A DNA stretch of 64,000 nucleotides from Marinobacter segnicrescens (GCF_900111555.1 NZ_FOHZ01000001.1:1-64000), one strand, 5' to 3'; shown: positions 15,459-24,401, counted from the stretch's first letter. Translations and numbers: made by a program. Notes: generated by a model not told the origin, from the sequence alone.

Positions 15459-16044
15459 TACCAGCCAATTCCAACAAATCGCTAGCAACCTGCCAAACCT
15501 GGCCCATCTTTTTCGGTGGTTCAACCGGGGCCGGCATCTCAACCGGATCTCAGAACCAGTATTGTGGGAAGAGCTTGAACGCAACCTCGACGATTATGTG
15601 GCCATTTTTACCGCACTGGGTTTTGACCTTCGCCTTGATGGCCGGGGCTTCGCCTGGTTCCATCAGGACGACGGCAGCAGCAATACAAACAAAGCCACCC
15701 GGCAACTGGCCCTGTTGTTCATGGTCATCTTTGATACTCAAGCGGATGCCGGCATTCCGCTGATGAAATTCGAGCATTGGCGAATCGATCAAACCCTGCT
15801 GACAACGGTTTTCGAGCAACACCAGGACTTGCTGAAGGCAGAAGAGCTGGATCTGTCCGGCCTGGCGAGCCTGATGAGAACCGCAGAAAACTTCGGCTTT
15901 GCCCGTTACGATAGCGGAGCCTGGCAGCTGTTGCCTGCTGTGTGTCGTTACCTGGATCATTACGAAGAACTGGCCAGCCAGGTGGATCAGGATGAAGATG
16001 TTTCCTGGGCTAGCGATCAGGATGACGAGGATAATTCCCTATGA
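15451..16044 (+). CDS. mksE: MksE/JetB, DUF4194-like subunit of Wadjet/MksBEFG
   Basis: 197 residues starting at a GTG overlapping the previous stop. It is a small winged-helix type protein (KITE family in MukE/MksE/JetB) that binds the kleisin. The segment DDYVAIFTALGFDLRLDGRGFAWF, seen as LGFDLRLDGRGFAWF, is the recognisable beta-hairpin of DUF4194-like proteins. The C-terminal tail is very acidic (QDEDVSWASDQDDED). The stop overlaps the SMC-like gene start by 4 nt. Identification relies on position and general pattern as well as sequence. Confidence 0.82.
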   Translation: MSNTSQFQQIASNLPNLAHLFRWFNRGRHLNRISEPVLWEELERNLDDYVAIFTALGFDLRLDGRGFAWFHQDDGSSNTNKATRQLALLFMVIFDTQADAGIPLMKFEHWRIDQTLLTTVFEQHQDLLKAEELDLSGLASLMRTAENFGFARYDSGAWQLLPAVCRYLDHYEELASQVDQDEDVSWASDQDDEDNSL

Positions 16045-18812
16045 GTTCCGATTACGGCTTCCAGCAGCTGGTACTTCTCAACAGCGCCGGCTATGAGCGC
16101 GCAGAGCTCCCTCTGGATGAGTCAGTTTCTCTCATTGCCCCCAACAATACTGGCAAGACCAGCCTGATTAATGCCCTGCAATATCTGCTGATTATCGACA
16201 AGCGGCACCTGGATTTTGGTGCCCACGACAAAGACAAAGCGAGACGTTTCTACTTCCCATCCAATAGCAGCTATATCCTGCTAGAAGTCACTTTACCTGA
16301 AGCTGGCTCTGTGGTGCTGGGGTGTGTGGGCAAGGGCTTTAGTCATGACTACGCCTATTTTGCCTATCGGGGCCCTCTGAAAATTGAGGAGTACAGGCTG
16401 GCCAATGGCAAGCTGGTGACGCAGCCACAGCTGTTGGAGCAGCTGGCTCATCATGGGCGAACGGCCAATTTCTACTCATCGACTGAGTTTGCCGAAATGG
16501 TCTACGGCGGTGCCCGAAAGCGGGGACAGTCCAGCTCCGAATTTACCATTTTCCGGCTAGAGAACCGCAAGGATGCAAACGCCTACCGTCAGGTTCTTAC
16601 CCGCACCCTACGTCTCGACAAACTCAGTTCCGGCGAAGTAAAACGCCACCTGCTGCAGATCTTCAGCCGTTTGTTGCCGGACTCCGTGGTGGATTTCAAA
16701 CAGGAATGGGATAAGGCTTTTGCCGAGGTGAACCAGGATCGGGAACAATACCGGGCCGCCAAAAACCAGCAAACTCAGATTGACGATCTGGAACGCCAGC
16801 AGGACGAACGACTCGCCACCAGAGGCCGAATCATTGCCCGCCGACCGCTCATCGACGATGGCCTGCAACGCTGGCAGAACCATTACCAGAAAGAAAGCGA
16901 AAGCCTCCAGCATCAGCATGGGAAATTGCACAAGCAGGAAGCAGAATTGCTTCAGAGGGACAGGGAGCAGACCCGCCGCCAGAGTGAGCTCAATCAGCAG
17001 TTGGAGGCACTGAACAAGGACGAGCAGCGCCGTGACGAACTGGAGAACCGGTTCGCGCTGGTCAATGACCGCAGCCAGCTTGAGCAGCAACTTGCTAGTG
17101 CCACCGCAGAACGCGACCGTCAGATTGCTTTACTCGCCAATGCCCATGGGCAGTCTGCGACCGCCACTGATCATCAATTGCGGCGGGAGGAGCAGGAGCT
17201 ATCAGCACTGCGCAAGGAACAGGAAACACTCTCGGACAATCTTTATCTCACACTTAAACAGCACCTCTCCGAAGAGCAGATCAGTATTCTCAACCGAGGG
17301 CTCAACCGCCAACTGCTTACCTTGCCGCCTGGGGACTATCAACTGGATTCGGGCCAGCTGCGCCAATGGCTGCAGGAAATGCGCGAAGATCGGTTTCAAC
17401 TACCCGGGCTGAATCTGTCTGTTGAACACCAAGCGCCGCAGTATGAACAACGATCAGACGAAGAGATTGCCCAACTGATTGAGGATTGCCAAGACCGGCA
17501 CCGGCAATTGCAGGAACAAAAGGCCGCTACCGACGAATTGGACACTCAGAAGAAGCGCAAGGTAGAACTGGAGCAGGAAGTAAAACGCCTGGAAAAGGAC
17601 CTGGAACAGTTTGACGAACTGGCTCAACTTCAGAAATCGCGCCCGGATCGCCTGAAAGCAATGGAGGCAACCAATCAAGAGCTGGCAGAGATAGAGCACG
17701 CTCAGAAACAGGCGGGTGCCCAGCAACAAACGCTCAGGGAGCAGATCCAGGAAGTCGCCAAGCAGCGGCAAGCACTGGATACCGCTCACCAGGAGATAGA
17801 TCGTATCCGCCAGAACCGTGGCGACACCGACGAGCAGTTCAACTGGCTTGCTGACCTGCCCTATACCCCCTGGGTTGGCGACCCGGAGCTACCGCTCGAC
17901 CAACTGGCGCAAACGCTGCGTAACTATCAGCAGGACTGCTATCAGTTAAAAGAACTGGACCGGGATCTGCAGCACCGACGCATCACGCTGCATAGCGGTG
18001 GCCTGACGAAATTCCAGTATGCCCCCAACCCGGAAGAGGAAATCCGGTTGATGGTAGAGTTCCGCCATCATCTGGCCCGAGAGGCAGAAGCCCTGGAAAA
18101 GAAAGCCCGCAGTGCCGTGGTCACTGTGACGGCCAGCCTCAGGGATCTTCGGGACAACCTGCAGTCATTCGAAAACGCCATGCATGAATTCAACCGTCTG
18201 ATCAGCCGCAGGAAACTGTCGGATCTCAAGGTCTTCCGCATTCAGCCGGTTCACGAGAATCACCTTGTCGAAGCGATCGACTTGTTGATCCAAACGGCAG
18301 AAAAAGTGGAGTCTGGCGAATCCTTCGAGCTCTTCAACCAATCCAGCGTACTGGACGACCGACAGCTGGACCAAGCCCGCCAGTTACTGATCGACGAAGG
18401 TAGCGCTCGACAAGGGCTGAAGGTTGCCGATTTGTTTCGCCTCACTTTCGAGCTGGGCAAAGAAAACCAAGACGTAGAAAGCTTTGACGACATCGACAGC
18501 GCAGCTTCCAACGGAACCGTGCTCATGGCCAAGTTGGTGACCGGCCTGGCCATGCTCCACCTGATGCAGGATAAGAGCCGTAATGTTCAAGCCCTTTGCT
18601 ACCTGGACGAAGCCCTGGCGCTGGATGCTGCAAACCAGAGAAGTTTGATCAAAACCGCTTCCGAATTCGGATTCGCTCTTATGTTCGCTTCCCCTTCACC
18701 GTTGATTACCGCTCATTACTGCGTCCCTATCCAACAGTTGAGCAACGGAAAAAACCACATCAGCCGCAAGCACTGGCAGATTCTGCAGCCGCTTGAGGCT
18801 GTCGAGGTATGA
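16041..18812 (+). CDS. mksB: MksB/JetC, SMC-like ATPase of Wadjet/MksBEFG
   Basis: 923 residues. Walker A APNNTGKTS is at 33-41, inside a MukB/MksB-like N-terminus. Two long coiled-coil arms rich in Gln, Glu and Arg run from about 220 to 720, with a hinge-like break between about 440 and 480. The C-terminal head has SNGTVLMAKL in the signature position and Walker B ALCYLDEALALD (D856, E857). As part of the complex it extrudes DNA loops and senses small circular DNA for cleavage by MksG/JetD. It is shorter than E. coli MukB, as expected for the Mks type. Translation is coupled to mksE. Confidence 0.9.
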   Translation: MSSDYGFQQLVLLNSAGYERAELPLDESVSLIAPNNTGKTSLINALQYLLIIDKRHLDFGAHDKDKARRFYFPSNSSYILLEVTLPEAGSVVLGCVGKGFSHDYAYFAYRGPLKIEEYRLANGKLVTQPQLLEQLAHHGRTANFYSSTEFAEMVYGGARKRGQSSSEFTIFRLENRKDANAYRQVLTRTLRLDKLSSGEVKRHLLQIFSRLLPDSVVDFKQEWDKAFAEVNQDREQYRAAKNQQTQIDDLERQQDERLATRGRIIARRPLIDDGLQRWQNHYQKESESLQHQHGKLHKQEAELLQRDREQTRRQSELNQQLEALNKDEQRRDELENRFALVNDRSQLEQQLASATAERDRQIALLANAHGQSATATDHQLRREEQELSALRKEQETLSDNLYLTLKQHLSEEQISILNRGLNRQLLTLPPGDYQLDSGQLRQWLQEMREDRFQLPGLNLSVEHQAPQYEQRSDEEIAQLIEDCQDRHRQLQEQKAATDELDTQKKRKVELEQEVKRLEKDLEQFDELAQLQKSRPDRLKAMEATNQELAEIEHAQKQAGAQQQTLREQIQEVAKQRQALDTAHQEIDRIRQNRGDTDEQFNWLADLPYTPWVGDPELPLDQLAQTLRNYQQDCYQLKELDRDLQHRRITLHSGGLTKFQYAPNPEEEIRLMVEFRHHLAREAEALEKKARSAVVTVTASLRDLRDNLQSFENAMHEFNRLISRRKLSDLKVFRIQPVHENHLVEAIDLLIQTAEKVESGESFELFNQSSVLDDRQLDQARQLLIDEGSARQGLKVADLFRLTFELGKENQDVESFDDIDSAASNGTVLMAKLVTGLAMLHLMQDKSRNVQALCYLDEALALDAANQRSLIKTASEFGFALMFASPSPLITAHYCVPIQQLSNGKNHISRKHWQILQPLEAVEV

Positions 18813-18822
18813 GCTCCCCGTA

Positions 18823-19704
18823 ATGAAAAGATCGCTCAGAGAAGCATTGGTTAAGCTTGAGGATTCCGGCGGAGAATGTCATGGATCACGGTTCACGCCC
18901 ACACAGAAGCGGGTGCTTGATGAGTTCCTCCGCAGAACGGCATGTGTCGCCAAGCTGCGCCAGGGCAATGGCTTCGTTTATCGCATCAGCAACTCACCGG
19001 TGTTTGAGCAACACCTTCGGGAGTTGCGGCCCGATGCAGATTCAGCCAACCGAGCTCATCCAGTCCGGGCACAAAACCTCGCGTTTACTCGGTCCACCAA
19101 AGGTCGAAAGAGTTTACACGCCGCTTCTTACCGCCTGCTGAAGGCAACAATGCCGGGCGTAAGCTGGAATCGTGATGGAGAGTTGCTCGACCTATGGCAG
19201 CTGACATCCATCGCCGGAGCCCTCGCCATCGATATCAGTCGGAATGAAACGCCTCTGGCCACCGACAGTCCCTTATGGCTGGTGGAAAACCAGGGGTTGC
19301 TGGATGACACCAGCTGGGTACCTGAGGGCTTGCACGGATCCGTACTCTATTATCAGGGCCAAGTCAGTGAACGGCTGATAGAGTGGCTATGCGAGAAAAA
19401 ACGCAGTCCACGGATTCTCATGTTTCCAGACTACGATGGCGTCGGACTTGAGAACTACGCCCGCCTACGCAAAGCGCTGGGTGACGATGTCGAACTTTGG
19501 CTAATGCCTGACTGGACAACCAAATTGGAGCGCTATGGCAATTCAGAGGTATGGCGAAATAATCTCAAATATGTCGCCAATGCCGAGGCAAGTTTAAATT
19601 TGGATCAGGAACCCGATGAGGTGCTGGAGCTTATTGCGGCCCTTAAGCTGAGCGGTAAGGCGTTAGAGCAAGAGGCTGTGTTTTTGGTCGCAACAGACAG
19701 CTAA
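18823..19704 (+). CDS. mksG: MksG/JetD, TOPRIM-type nuclease subunit of Wadjet
   Basis: 293 residues from ATG 18823, 10 nt after the mksB stop; a TTG at 18793 in the same frame could extend it. The C-terminal half has the TOPRIM/topo-VI-A signature: E155 in LWLVENQGLL and D203/D205 in MFPDYDGVGL, the metal-binding residues that cut DNA (DUF2220). The N-terminal part is a winged-helix-like region. It is rather short for JetD proteins as I remember them (often nearer 380-400), so part of the DUF3322 region may be absent. It is the cutting component acting on plasmid DNA. Confidence 0.87.
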   Translation: MKRSLREALVKLEDSGGECHGSRFTPTQKRVLDEFLRRTACVAKLRQGNGFVYRISNSPVFEQHLRELRPDADSANRAHPVRAQNLAFTRSTKGRKSLHAASYRLLKATMPGVSWNRDGELLDLWQLTSIAGALAIDISRNETPLATDSPLWLVENQGLLDDTSWVPEGLHGSVLYYQGQVSERLIEWLCEKKRSPRILMFPDYDGVGLENYARLRKALGDDVELWLMPDWTTKLERYGNSEVWRNNLKYVANAEASLNLDQEPDEVLELIAALKLSGKALEQEAVFLVATDS

Positions 19705-19806
19705 TCACGCTTGCTCAAGATGCCCTGCACATTCAATCGTCCGCTCTTCTGCCACGGATTGAAGCGGATAATATTTTTGGTTTAATTTGGATATTTTTTG
19801 GGTGAG

Positions 19807-19845
19807 AAAATCAACTAAATGAGGGTTAGTTAATTTGTTGATTTT
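19807..19845 (-). terminator. AT-rich inverted repeat after tRNA-Cys
   Basis: AAAATCAAC (19807-19815) and GTTGATTTT (19837-19845) pair with a 21-nt loop that itself holds a smaller repeat (AACTAA/TTAGTT). On the minus strand it follows the tRNA-Cys 3' end by 12 nt and finishes with TTTT. It is a plausible transcript end, but the long loop makes it unusual. Confidence 0.45.
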
Positions 19846-19857
19846 AAAGGGTAAAAA

Positions 19858-19931
19858 TGGAGGCGCGGGTCGGAATCGAACCGGCGTACACGGAGTTGCA
19901 GTCCGCTGCATAACCACTCTGCCACCGCGCC
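19858..19931 (-). tRNA. tRNA-Cys (GCA)
   Basis: 74 nt including encoded CCA. The acceptor stem GGCGCGG/CCGCGCC, anticodon loop ACTGCAA with anticodon GCA, and T-loop GGTTCGATTCC are all intact. It marks the chromosome-side border of the defence region, with its 3' end facing the Wadjet genes. Confidence 0.96.
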
Positions 19932-20020
19932 GGAAAAGCCATTCGAAGGGGCTTTCTGCTCTCAGGTGGGCGTTGAGAGACTTGGATCGTGCTTTCCAAC
20001 CGGCGGAACCGGAGAGAAAT

Positions 20021-20096
20021 TGGAGCGGGAAACGAGATTCGAACTCGCGACCCCAACCTTGGCAAGGTTGTGCTCTACCAACTGAGCTATTCCCGC
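20021..20096 (-). tRNA. tRNA-Gly (GCC)
   Basis: 76 nt including CCA. The acceptor GCGGGAA, D-arm AGCTCAGTTGGTAGAGC, anticodon GCC in CTTGCCAAG, and T-arm GAGTTCGAATCTC are intact. It lies 89 nt before tRNA-Cys on the same strand. A tRNA-Gly/tRNA-Cys pair follows pgsA in many gammaproteobacteria; here a lipid-transport operon separates them from pgsA. Confidence 0.97.
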
Positions 20097-20334
20097 TCTT
20101 CGTCTGGAGGCATTGCCTCGTCAACGGCTGGGTATTCTACGGATTCCGGTTCCGCCGTCAACACCTTTTTAACAAGTTTCTGTTTTGTCAGGTTTTGTGG
20201 TGAAAATTCAGACAAACCTCAGGCCAACCGGTTTGCCACCCTCATTGCCCGCTCGCAACGATCACGACATTACCTCTGGCTTGCTATCCGCTATCATTGA
20301 GGCACAAGTCTTTTTTTCAGTTAGGGAGTGACGG

Positions 20335-21462
20335 ATGCCGACAGCCGGCAACCTGATCATTGAGAGGGATAGCCTGGTCCTCACCGAGGACTGGGTTCTT
20401 GGTCATTTCAGCGAACTCCGTCAACAGGTGCATAAAGCCCTCGCCGGTCATCAGGGAGGCGGTAAGCCGTCTGTGGACTGGTCAGGACTCGGGCGCCTGG
20501 ACAGCGCTGGCGCAACGCTGATTGCGGAACTGGTGGGTAGCGAACGCCTCATTGCCCTGGCCGAGGCAGATGCGTCACTGGCTCCGGAACGCCGGGAACT
20601 TATGGTGGCGGTGGCCAGGGCTACCGCAGAACTTGAGGCGGAAGAGATAAAACCGCCCACCGGACTACGTCACGCACTGGCGTTGGTTGGTCGCGGAGTA
20701 GCGGGGTTCTACCAGGGCCAAAAGCTGTTGGCCGGGTTCATCGGTCAGACCCTGACCGCCTTAATGTTTGTACTGCCCCGGCCTGGTCGCTGGCGGATCA
20801 CTTCACTGGTATCCCATATCCAGTCAACGGGGCTTAACGCACTCCCCATCGTGGCACTGCTGACCTTTCTGGTCGGCGCTGTCGTTGCGTGGCTCGGGGC
20901 CACAGTGCTCGATGACTTTGGTGCCACCATCTATACGGTTCACCTGGTCTCCTACGCGTTTTTGCGGGAATTCGGCGTGGTGCTGGCAGCCATACTGCTC
21001 GCCGGCAGGACAGCCAGTGCCTACACTGCCCAACTGGGCTCGATGAAGGCTAACCAGGAGATAGACGCACTGAGGGCAGGCGGGCTGGACCCGATGGAAA
21101 TGCTCGTGCTCCCCAGGGTACTGGCAATGGTTATCAGCCTCCCCTTCCTCACCTTTGCCGGCATGCTCTCCGGCATTTTCGGCGGTATGCTGGTGTGCCT
21201 GTACAGCCTGGATATATCTGTCACCCAGTTCCTGACGATTCTCGAGCGGGACATCGCCCTGACCCACTTTCTTGTCGGGCTGGGGAAGGCGCCGATTTTC
21301 GCCTTTGTGGTCGCCGTCATAGGCTGCCTTGAAGGCCTGAAGGTCAGCGGCAGCGCCCAGTCCGTTGGTGAACACACCACTTCAAGCGTCGTGCAGTCGA
21401 TATTCATGGTAATCCTGCTGGACGCCATTGCTGCACTGTTTTTTATGGAGATGGGATGGTGA
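20335..21462 (+). CDS. MlaE/YrbE-family lipid ABC transporter permease with N-terminal STAS-like domain
   Basis: 375 residues with GGGAG before the ATG. Residues about 1-110 look like a STAS domain (the role of separate MlaB in E. coli). The remainder is the MlaE permease with about five membrane segments and the conserved region AGRTASAYTAQLGSMKANQEIDAL. It should move phospholipids or related hydrophobic molecules between inner and outer membranes. It is first of four genes with overlaps of up to 7 nt, encoding permease, ATPase, MCE protein and lipoprotein. The composition resembles the MCE/Pqi-type systems rather than the full mlaFEDCB operon. Confidence 0.88.
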   Translation: MPTAGNLIIERDSLVLTEDWVLGHFSELRQQVHKALAGHQGGGKPSVDWSGLGRLDSAGATLIAELVGSERLIALAEADASLAPERRELMVAVARATAELEAEEIKPPTGLRHALALVGRGVAGFYQGQKLLAGFIGQTLTALMFVLPRPGRWRITSLVSHIQSTGLNALPIVALLTFLVGAVVAWLGATVLDDFGATIYTVHLVSYAFLREFGVVLAAILLAGRTASAYTAQLGSMKANQEIDALRAGGLDPMEMLVLPRVLAMVISLPFLTFAGMLSGIFGGMLVCLYSLDISVTQFLTILERDIALTHFLVGLGKAPIFAFVVAVIGCLEGLKVSGSAQSVGEHTTSSVVQSIFMVILLDAIAALFFMEMGW

Positions 21463-22247
21463 GGCAACCGTTGATTGAAGTACGGGGCCTGGTTAACCGG
21501 TTTGGCGACCATACCGTTCACGAAGGCCTGGACCTTGACCTTTATCGGGGCGAGATCCTTGGTGTTGTGGGTGGGTCCGGCACCGGCAAGTCGGTGTTAC
21601 TGCGCAGTATTATCGGATTACGACAGGCCACCGCCGGCACCATCCGGGTGTTTGACCAGGATCTGGCAACGCTGTCGCCCCGGGAGCGCTCACAAACCGA
21701 ACAACGCTTCGGTGTCCTGTTCCAGACCGGGGCCCTGTTCACTTCGTTGACCCTGCAGGAGAACGTCGCCCTGCCCCTGGTCGAACACTCCGGTCTGAGC
21801 CGTGACGATGCCGAACACCTGGCGCGGATGAAACTGGCCCTTACCGGTTTGCCAGCACAGGCCGCACAGAACTATCCTTCAGAACTCTCGGGTGGCATGG
21901 TAAAGCGCGCATCCCTGGCCCGGGCGCTGGCCCTGGACCCGGAGGTGCTTTTCCTCGACGAGCCTACCGCTGGCCTGGATCCGATCAGTGCGGCCGGGTT
22001 TGACCGCTTGCTCCGGACCCTTCGCGATGCCCTTGGTTTTAGCGTTTTCCTGGTTACCCACGACCTGGACACCCTCTACACTACCTGTGGCCGGGTGGCA
22101 GTGCTGGCCAGGGGCAAGGTACTTGTTGCCGACTCGCTTGGCCAGGTTGAAGACAACCCGGACCCATGGATACAGGACTACTTCCACGGTCCCCGTGGCC
22201 GTGCCGCCGCAGACGCCCACAAACGCCTGAGCAGGGAGGACCACTAA
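21456..22247 (+). CDS. MlaF-like ABC transporter ATPase
   Basis: 263 residues. Walker A GGSGTGKS is at 39-46, the signature LSGGM at 144-148 and Walker B VLFLDEPTAGLD at 164-175, with the H-loop histidine in LVTHDL. The variant signature LSGGM is characteristic of Mla-type ATPases. It overlaps the permease gene by 7 nt and should power the lipid transport complex on the cytoplasmic side of the inner membrane. Confidence 0.93.
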   Translation: MVRQPLIEVRGLVNRFGDHTVHEGLDLDLYRGEILGVVGGSGTGKSVLLRSIIGLRQATAGTIRVFDQDLATLSPRERSQTEQRFGVLFQTGALFTSLTLQENVALPLVEHSGLSRDDAEHLARMKLALTGLPAQAAQNYPSELSGGMVKRASLARALALDPEVLFLDEPTAGLDPISAAGFDRLLRTLRDALGFSVFLVTHDLDTLYTTCGRVAVLARGKVLVADSLGQVEDNPDPWIQDYFHGPRGRAAADAHKRLSREDH

Positions 22248-22248
22248 C

Positions 22249-23187
22249 GTGGAACCCAGGGCCCACCATGTACTGATCGGCCTGTTTACCGTTGTCACCA
22301 TTGCCGCCATCCTGTTGTTTGCACTCTGGCTGGGTGACTCGCAAGGCAACCGGGAATACACCTGGTACGAAATCGGCTTCCGCCAGGGTGTCAGCGGACT
22401 GTCCGAAGGCAGCCCGGTGCAATACAGCGGGATCGAGGTGGGGAACGTGGCGGAACTTCGGCTGGACCCGGAGAATCCCAGCCATGTATTGGCGCTGGTG
22501 CGCGTGTACGAGGATGTACCGGTCAGAGAGAATACCAAGGCTTCCCTGAGCCTGGCCAATATTACCGGCGCCATGACCATCCAGCTGTCCGGAGGCACAG
22601 CGGACAGTAAGATACTCAAAGGCGACCGGCGCAACCCGCCCTATATACAGGCAGAACCCTCCCAGCTCAGCGCATTGATGAGCAATAGCGAGAGCCTTTT
22701 CCAGCGGGCCGATGATTTCCTCACCAATGCCAACCAGTTCCTGTCTGAGGAAAACGCCGACAACCTCACCGCAGCGCTCGAAAACCTGCGTACCGCCTCG
22801 GATTCGCTGGTGGGTGAGAGGGAAAACCTCAACCGTGCCCTGGTGGCGGTTTACGAAGCGGCAGCGCGGGCCGAACAGACCTTTGAGCGATACGAGCGGC
22901 TGGGAAACTACCTGGACGAGCTGCTTGAGCAGGAAGGCCAGCCGATGCTCGCCTCAGCCCGCTCGGCAGCCGAATCCCTGGAACAGGCGACCATCCGTAT
23001 CGATACCCTGGTGGCCGATAACGAAGGCTCGGTCGGCCAGGGACTGCAAAGCCTGGGGGAACTGGCGCCAGTCATGCAGGAGCTGGAAACTACCCTGCGC
23101 AACCTGCGACGGCTTACCCAGCGCCTGGAAGAGGATCCGGGCAAGGCGCTGCTGGGTCAGGACCCGATTCAGGAGGTATCACCATGA
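22249..23187 (+). CDS. MlaD/MCE-domain lipid-binding protein
   Basis: 312 residues starting with GTG, chosen for the GGGAGG 8 nt before it. One N-terminal membrane segment (about 8-27, VLIGLFTVVTIAAILLFALW) anchors it in the inner membrane. The MCE domain occupies about 38-130 (VSGLSEGSPVQYSGIEVG). The C-terminal half is helical and could form a tube or coiled coil. MCE rings form the periplasmic channel of lipid transporters. It overlaps the lipoprotein gene by 4 nt. Confidence 0.92.
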   Translation: MEPRAHHVLIGLFTVVTIAAILLFALWLGDSQGNREYTWYEIGFRQGVSGLSEGSPVQYSGIEVGNVAELRLDPENPSHVLALVRVYEDVPVRENTKASLSLANITGAMTIQLSGGTADSKILKGDRRNPPYIQAEPSQLSALMSNSESLFQRADDFLTNANQFLSEENADNLTAALENLRTASDSLVGERENLNRALVAVYEAAARAEQTFERYERLGNYLDELLEQEGQPMLASARSAAESLEQATIRIDTLVADNEGSVGQGLQSLGELAPVMQELETTLRNLRRLTQRLEEDPGKALLGQDPIQEVSP

Positions 23188-23840
23188 AGCCCTGTCGTCT
23201 TTTTCGTCCCGGTATCTTAAAAGCCGCCGGCACCGCTGCCCTGGTTTTGGCCCTGACCGCCTGCAGCGTTTCACTGTTTCCCGAGAAACAACCTCAGCGG
23301 CAATTCAGCCTGCCCTACCATTTCCAGGCGGATTCATCATCCCCCCTGGCACAAGGTGGTGTCCCGGTGCTCAGAATTGACCGGCCGCGAGCAAGTGGGT
23401 TGATTGGGAGTAAACGCATCGTACTTGAGACTCGCCCCAACGAACTGGCGGCCTATGGCAGTGTGCGCTGGGTAACGGAAGCTCCTGAACTGCTCCGCGA
23501 CCACCTGCTACGGGCACTTCGGGAGGATCCTCGAATAGGCACGGTGGTTTCCGACGACAGCGGTGCCGCCAGTCAAATTACCCTGAATTCCTCGATGCTG
23601 GAGTTCCAGGAAGACCGCGCAGGAGACCCGCGCCGGGTTCGCCTCTTCCTCCAGGCCCAGCTGGTGGAGAACGGCAGCCGCGCCGTCCTTGCAACCCGGG
23701 ACTTCCGTATCAACATACCCCTGCAAAGCGATGTAACGGGGGGCTCGATAGAAGACGCTGTAACCGCTTTCGGCCGCGCCGCGGACCGGCTTTCCGCCGA
23801 AGTAGCAGACTGGGTGGCCGGGGTCCTGGAGAATTACTGA
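23184..23840 (+). CDS. ABC-type transport auxiliary lipoprotein (PqiC-like)
   Basis: 218 residues. A signal peptide ends in the lipobox LTAC, so the mature protein begins at a lipid-modified Cys near residue 27. The body (VLRIDRPRASGLIGSKRIVLETRPNEL, here IDRPRASGLIGSKRI) matches the auxiliary lipoprotein family associated with MCE transporters, which may extend the lipid path to the outer membrane. Its stop overlaps the convergent pgsA stop by 7 nt. Confidence 0.88.
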   Translation: MKPCRLFRPGILKAAGTAALVLALTACSVSLFPEKQPQRQFSLPYHFQADSSSPLAQGGVPVLRIDRPRASGLIGSKRIVLETRPNELAAYGSVRWVTEAPELLRDHLLRALREDPRIGTVVSDDSGAASQITLNSSMLEFQEDRAGDPRRVRLFLQAQLVENGSRAVLATRDFRINIPLQSDVTGGSIEDAVTAFGRAADRLSAEVADWVAGVLENY

Positions 23841-24394
23841 CGCTGTTCCGTTTCCGGAAACAGGTCCGGCCAGGCTGCCTGCAGATACAACACCATGGAC
23901 CAGAGCGTGAGTACGGCAGCAAGGTACAGCAGTGCAGTGCCAAACCACGCAATCGTCCCCCCGGGCGGAACCGCAAGCAGCATGATGATGGATACCATCT
24001 GCGCGGTGGTCTTGATCTTGCCAATATAGGAAACGGCAACACTGGCACGGCTACCGATCTCTGCCATCCACTCCCTCAGGGCCGAAATGACGATCTCACG
24101 ACCGATGATAACCATGGCCGGAACCGTGAGAATAAAGCTGGCGTGCTCCTCGATGAGTACCGTCAGCGCCACGGCCACCATCAGCTTGTCCGCCACCGGA
24201 TCCAGGAATGCGCCAAACGGGGTGGACTGATCAAGCTTGCGGGCCAGGTAACCGTCCAGCCAGTCAGTGGCCCCGGCAATGGCGAAAATGGCTGCACTGA
24301 CCACATAGCTCCATTGCGCCGGCAGGTAGAAGATTGCCACGAAGACCGGAATCATCACGATACGGGACAGGGTGAGGATGTTTGGCAGGTTCAT
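23834..24394 (-). CDS. pgsA: Phosphatidylglycerophosphate synthase PgsA
   Basis: 186 residues. MNLPNILTLSRI is the family start and AAGGA precedes it; an ATG at 24409, overlapping the uvrC stop, is the alternative. The CDP-alcohol phosphotransferase motif DWLDGYLARKLDQ...GAFLDPVADK contains the conserved Asp residues. It makes phosphatidylglycerophosphate from CDP-diacylglycerol and glycerol-3-phosphate, the step toward phosphatidylglycerol and cardiolipin. Several membrane segments are visible. Order gacA-uvrC-pgsA is conserved in gammaproteobacteria. Confidence 0.95.
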   Translation of the reverse strand: MNLPNILTLSRIVMIPVFVAIFYLPAQWSYVVSAAIFAIAGATDWLDGYLARKLDQSTPFGAFLDPVADKLMVAVALTVLIEEHASFILTVPAMVIIGREIVISALREWMAEIGSRASVAVSYIGKIKTTAQMVSIIMLLAVPPGGTIAWFGTALLYLAAVLTLWSMVLYLQAAWPDLFPETEQRQ

Positions 24395-24401
24395 GGATTC
24401 C

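Noticed and set aside
19705..19931. tRNA-Cys 3' end as attachment site of the island
   Set aside because: No second copy of the tRNA 3' sequence was recognised near the recombinase or elsewhere in 1-19.7 kb.
22836..23144. Ser/Arg-rich antisense ORFs within the MCE gene and similar ones elsewhere
   Set aside because: Their composition is typical of alternate frames, without start signals or domains.
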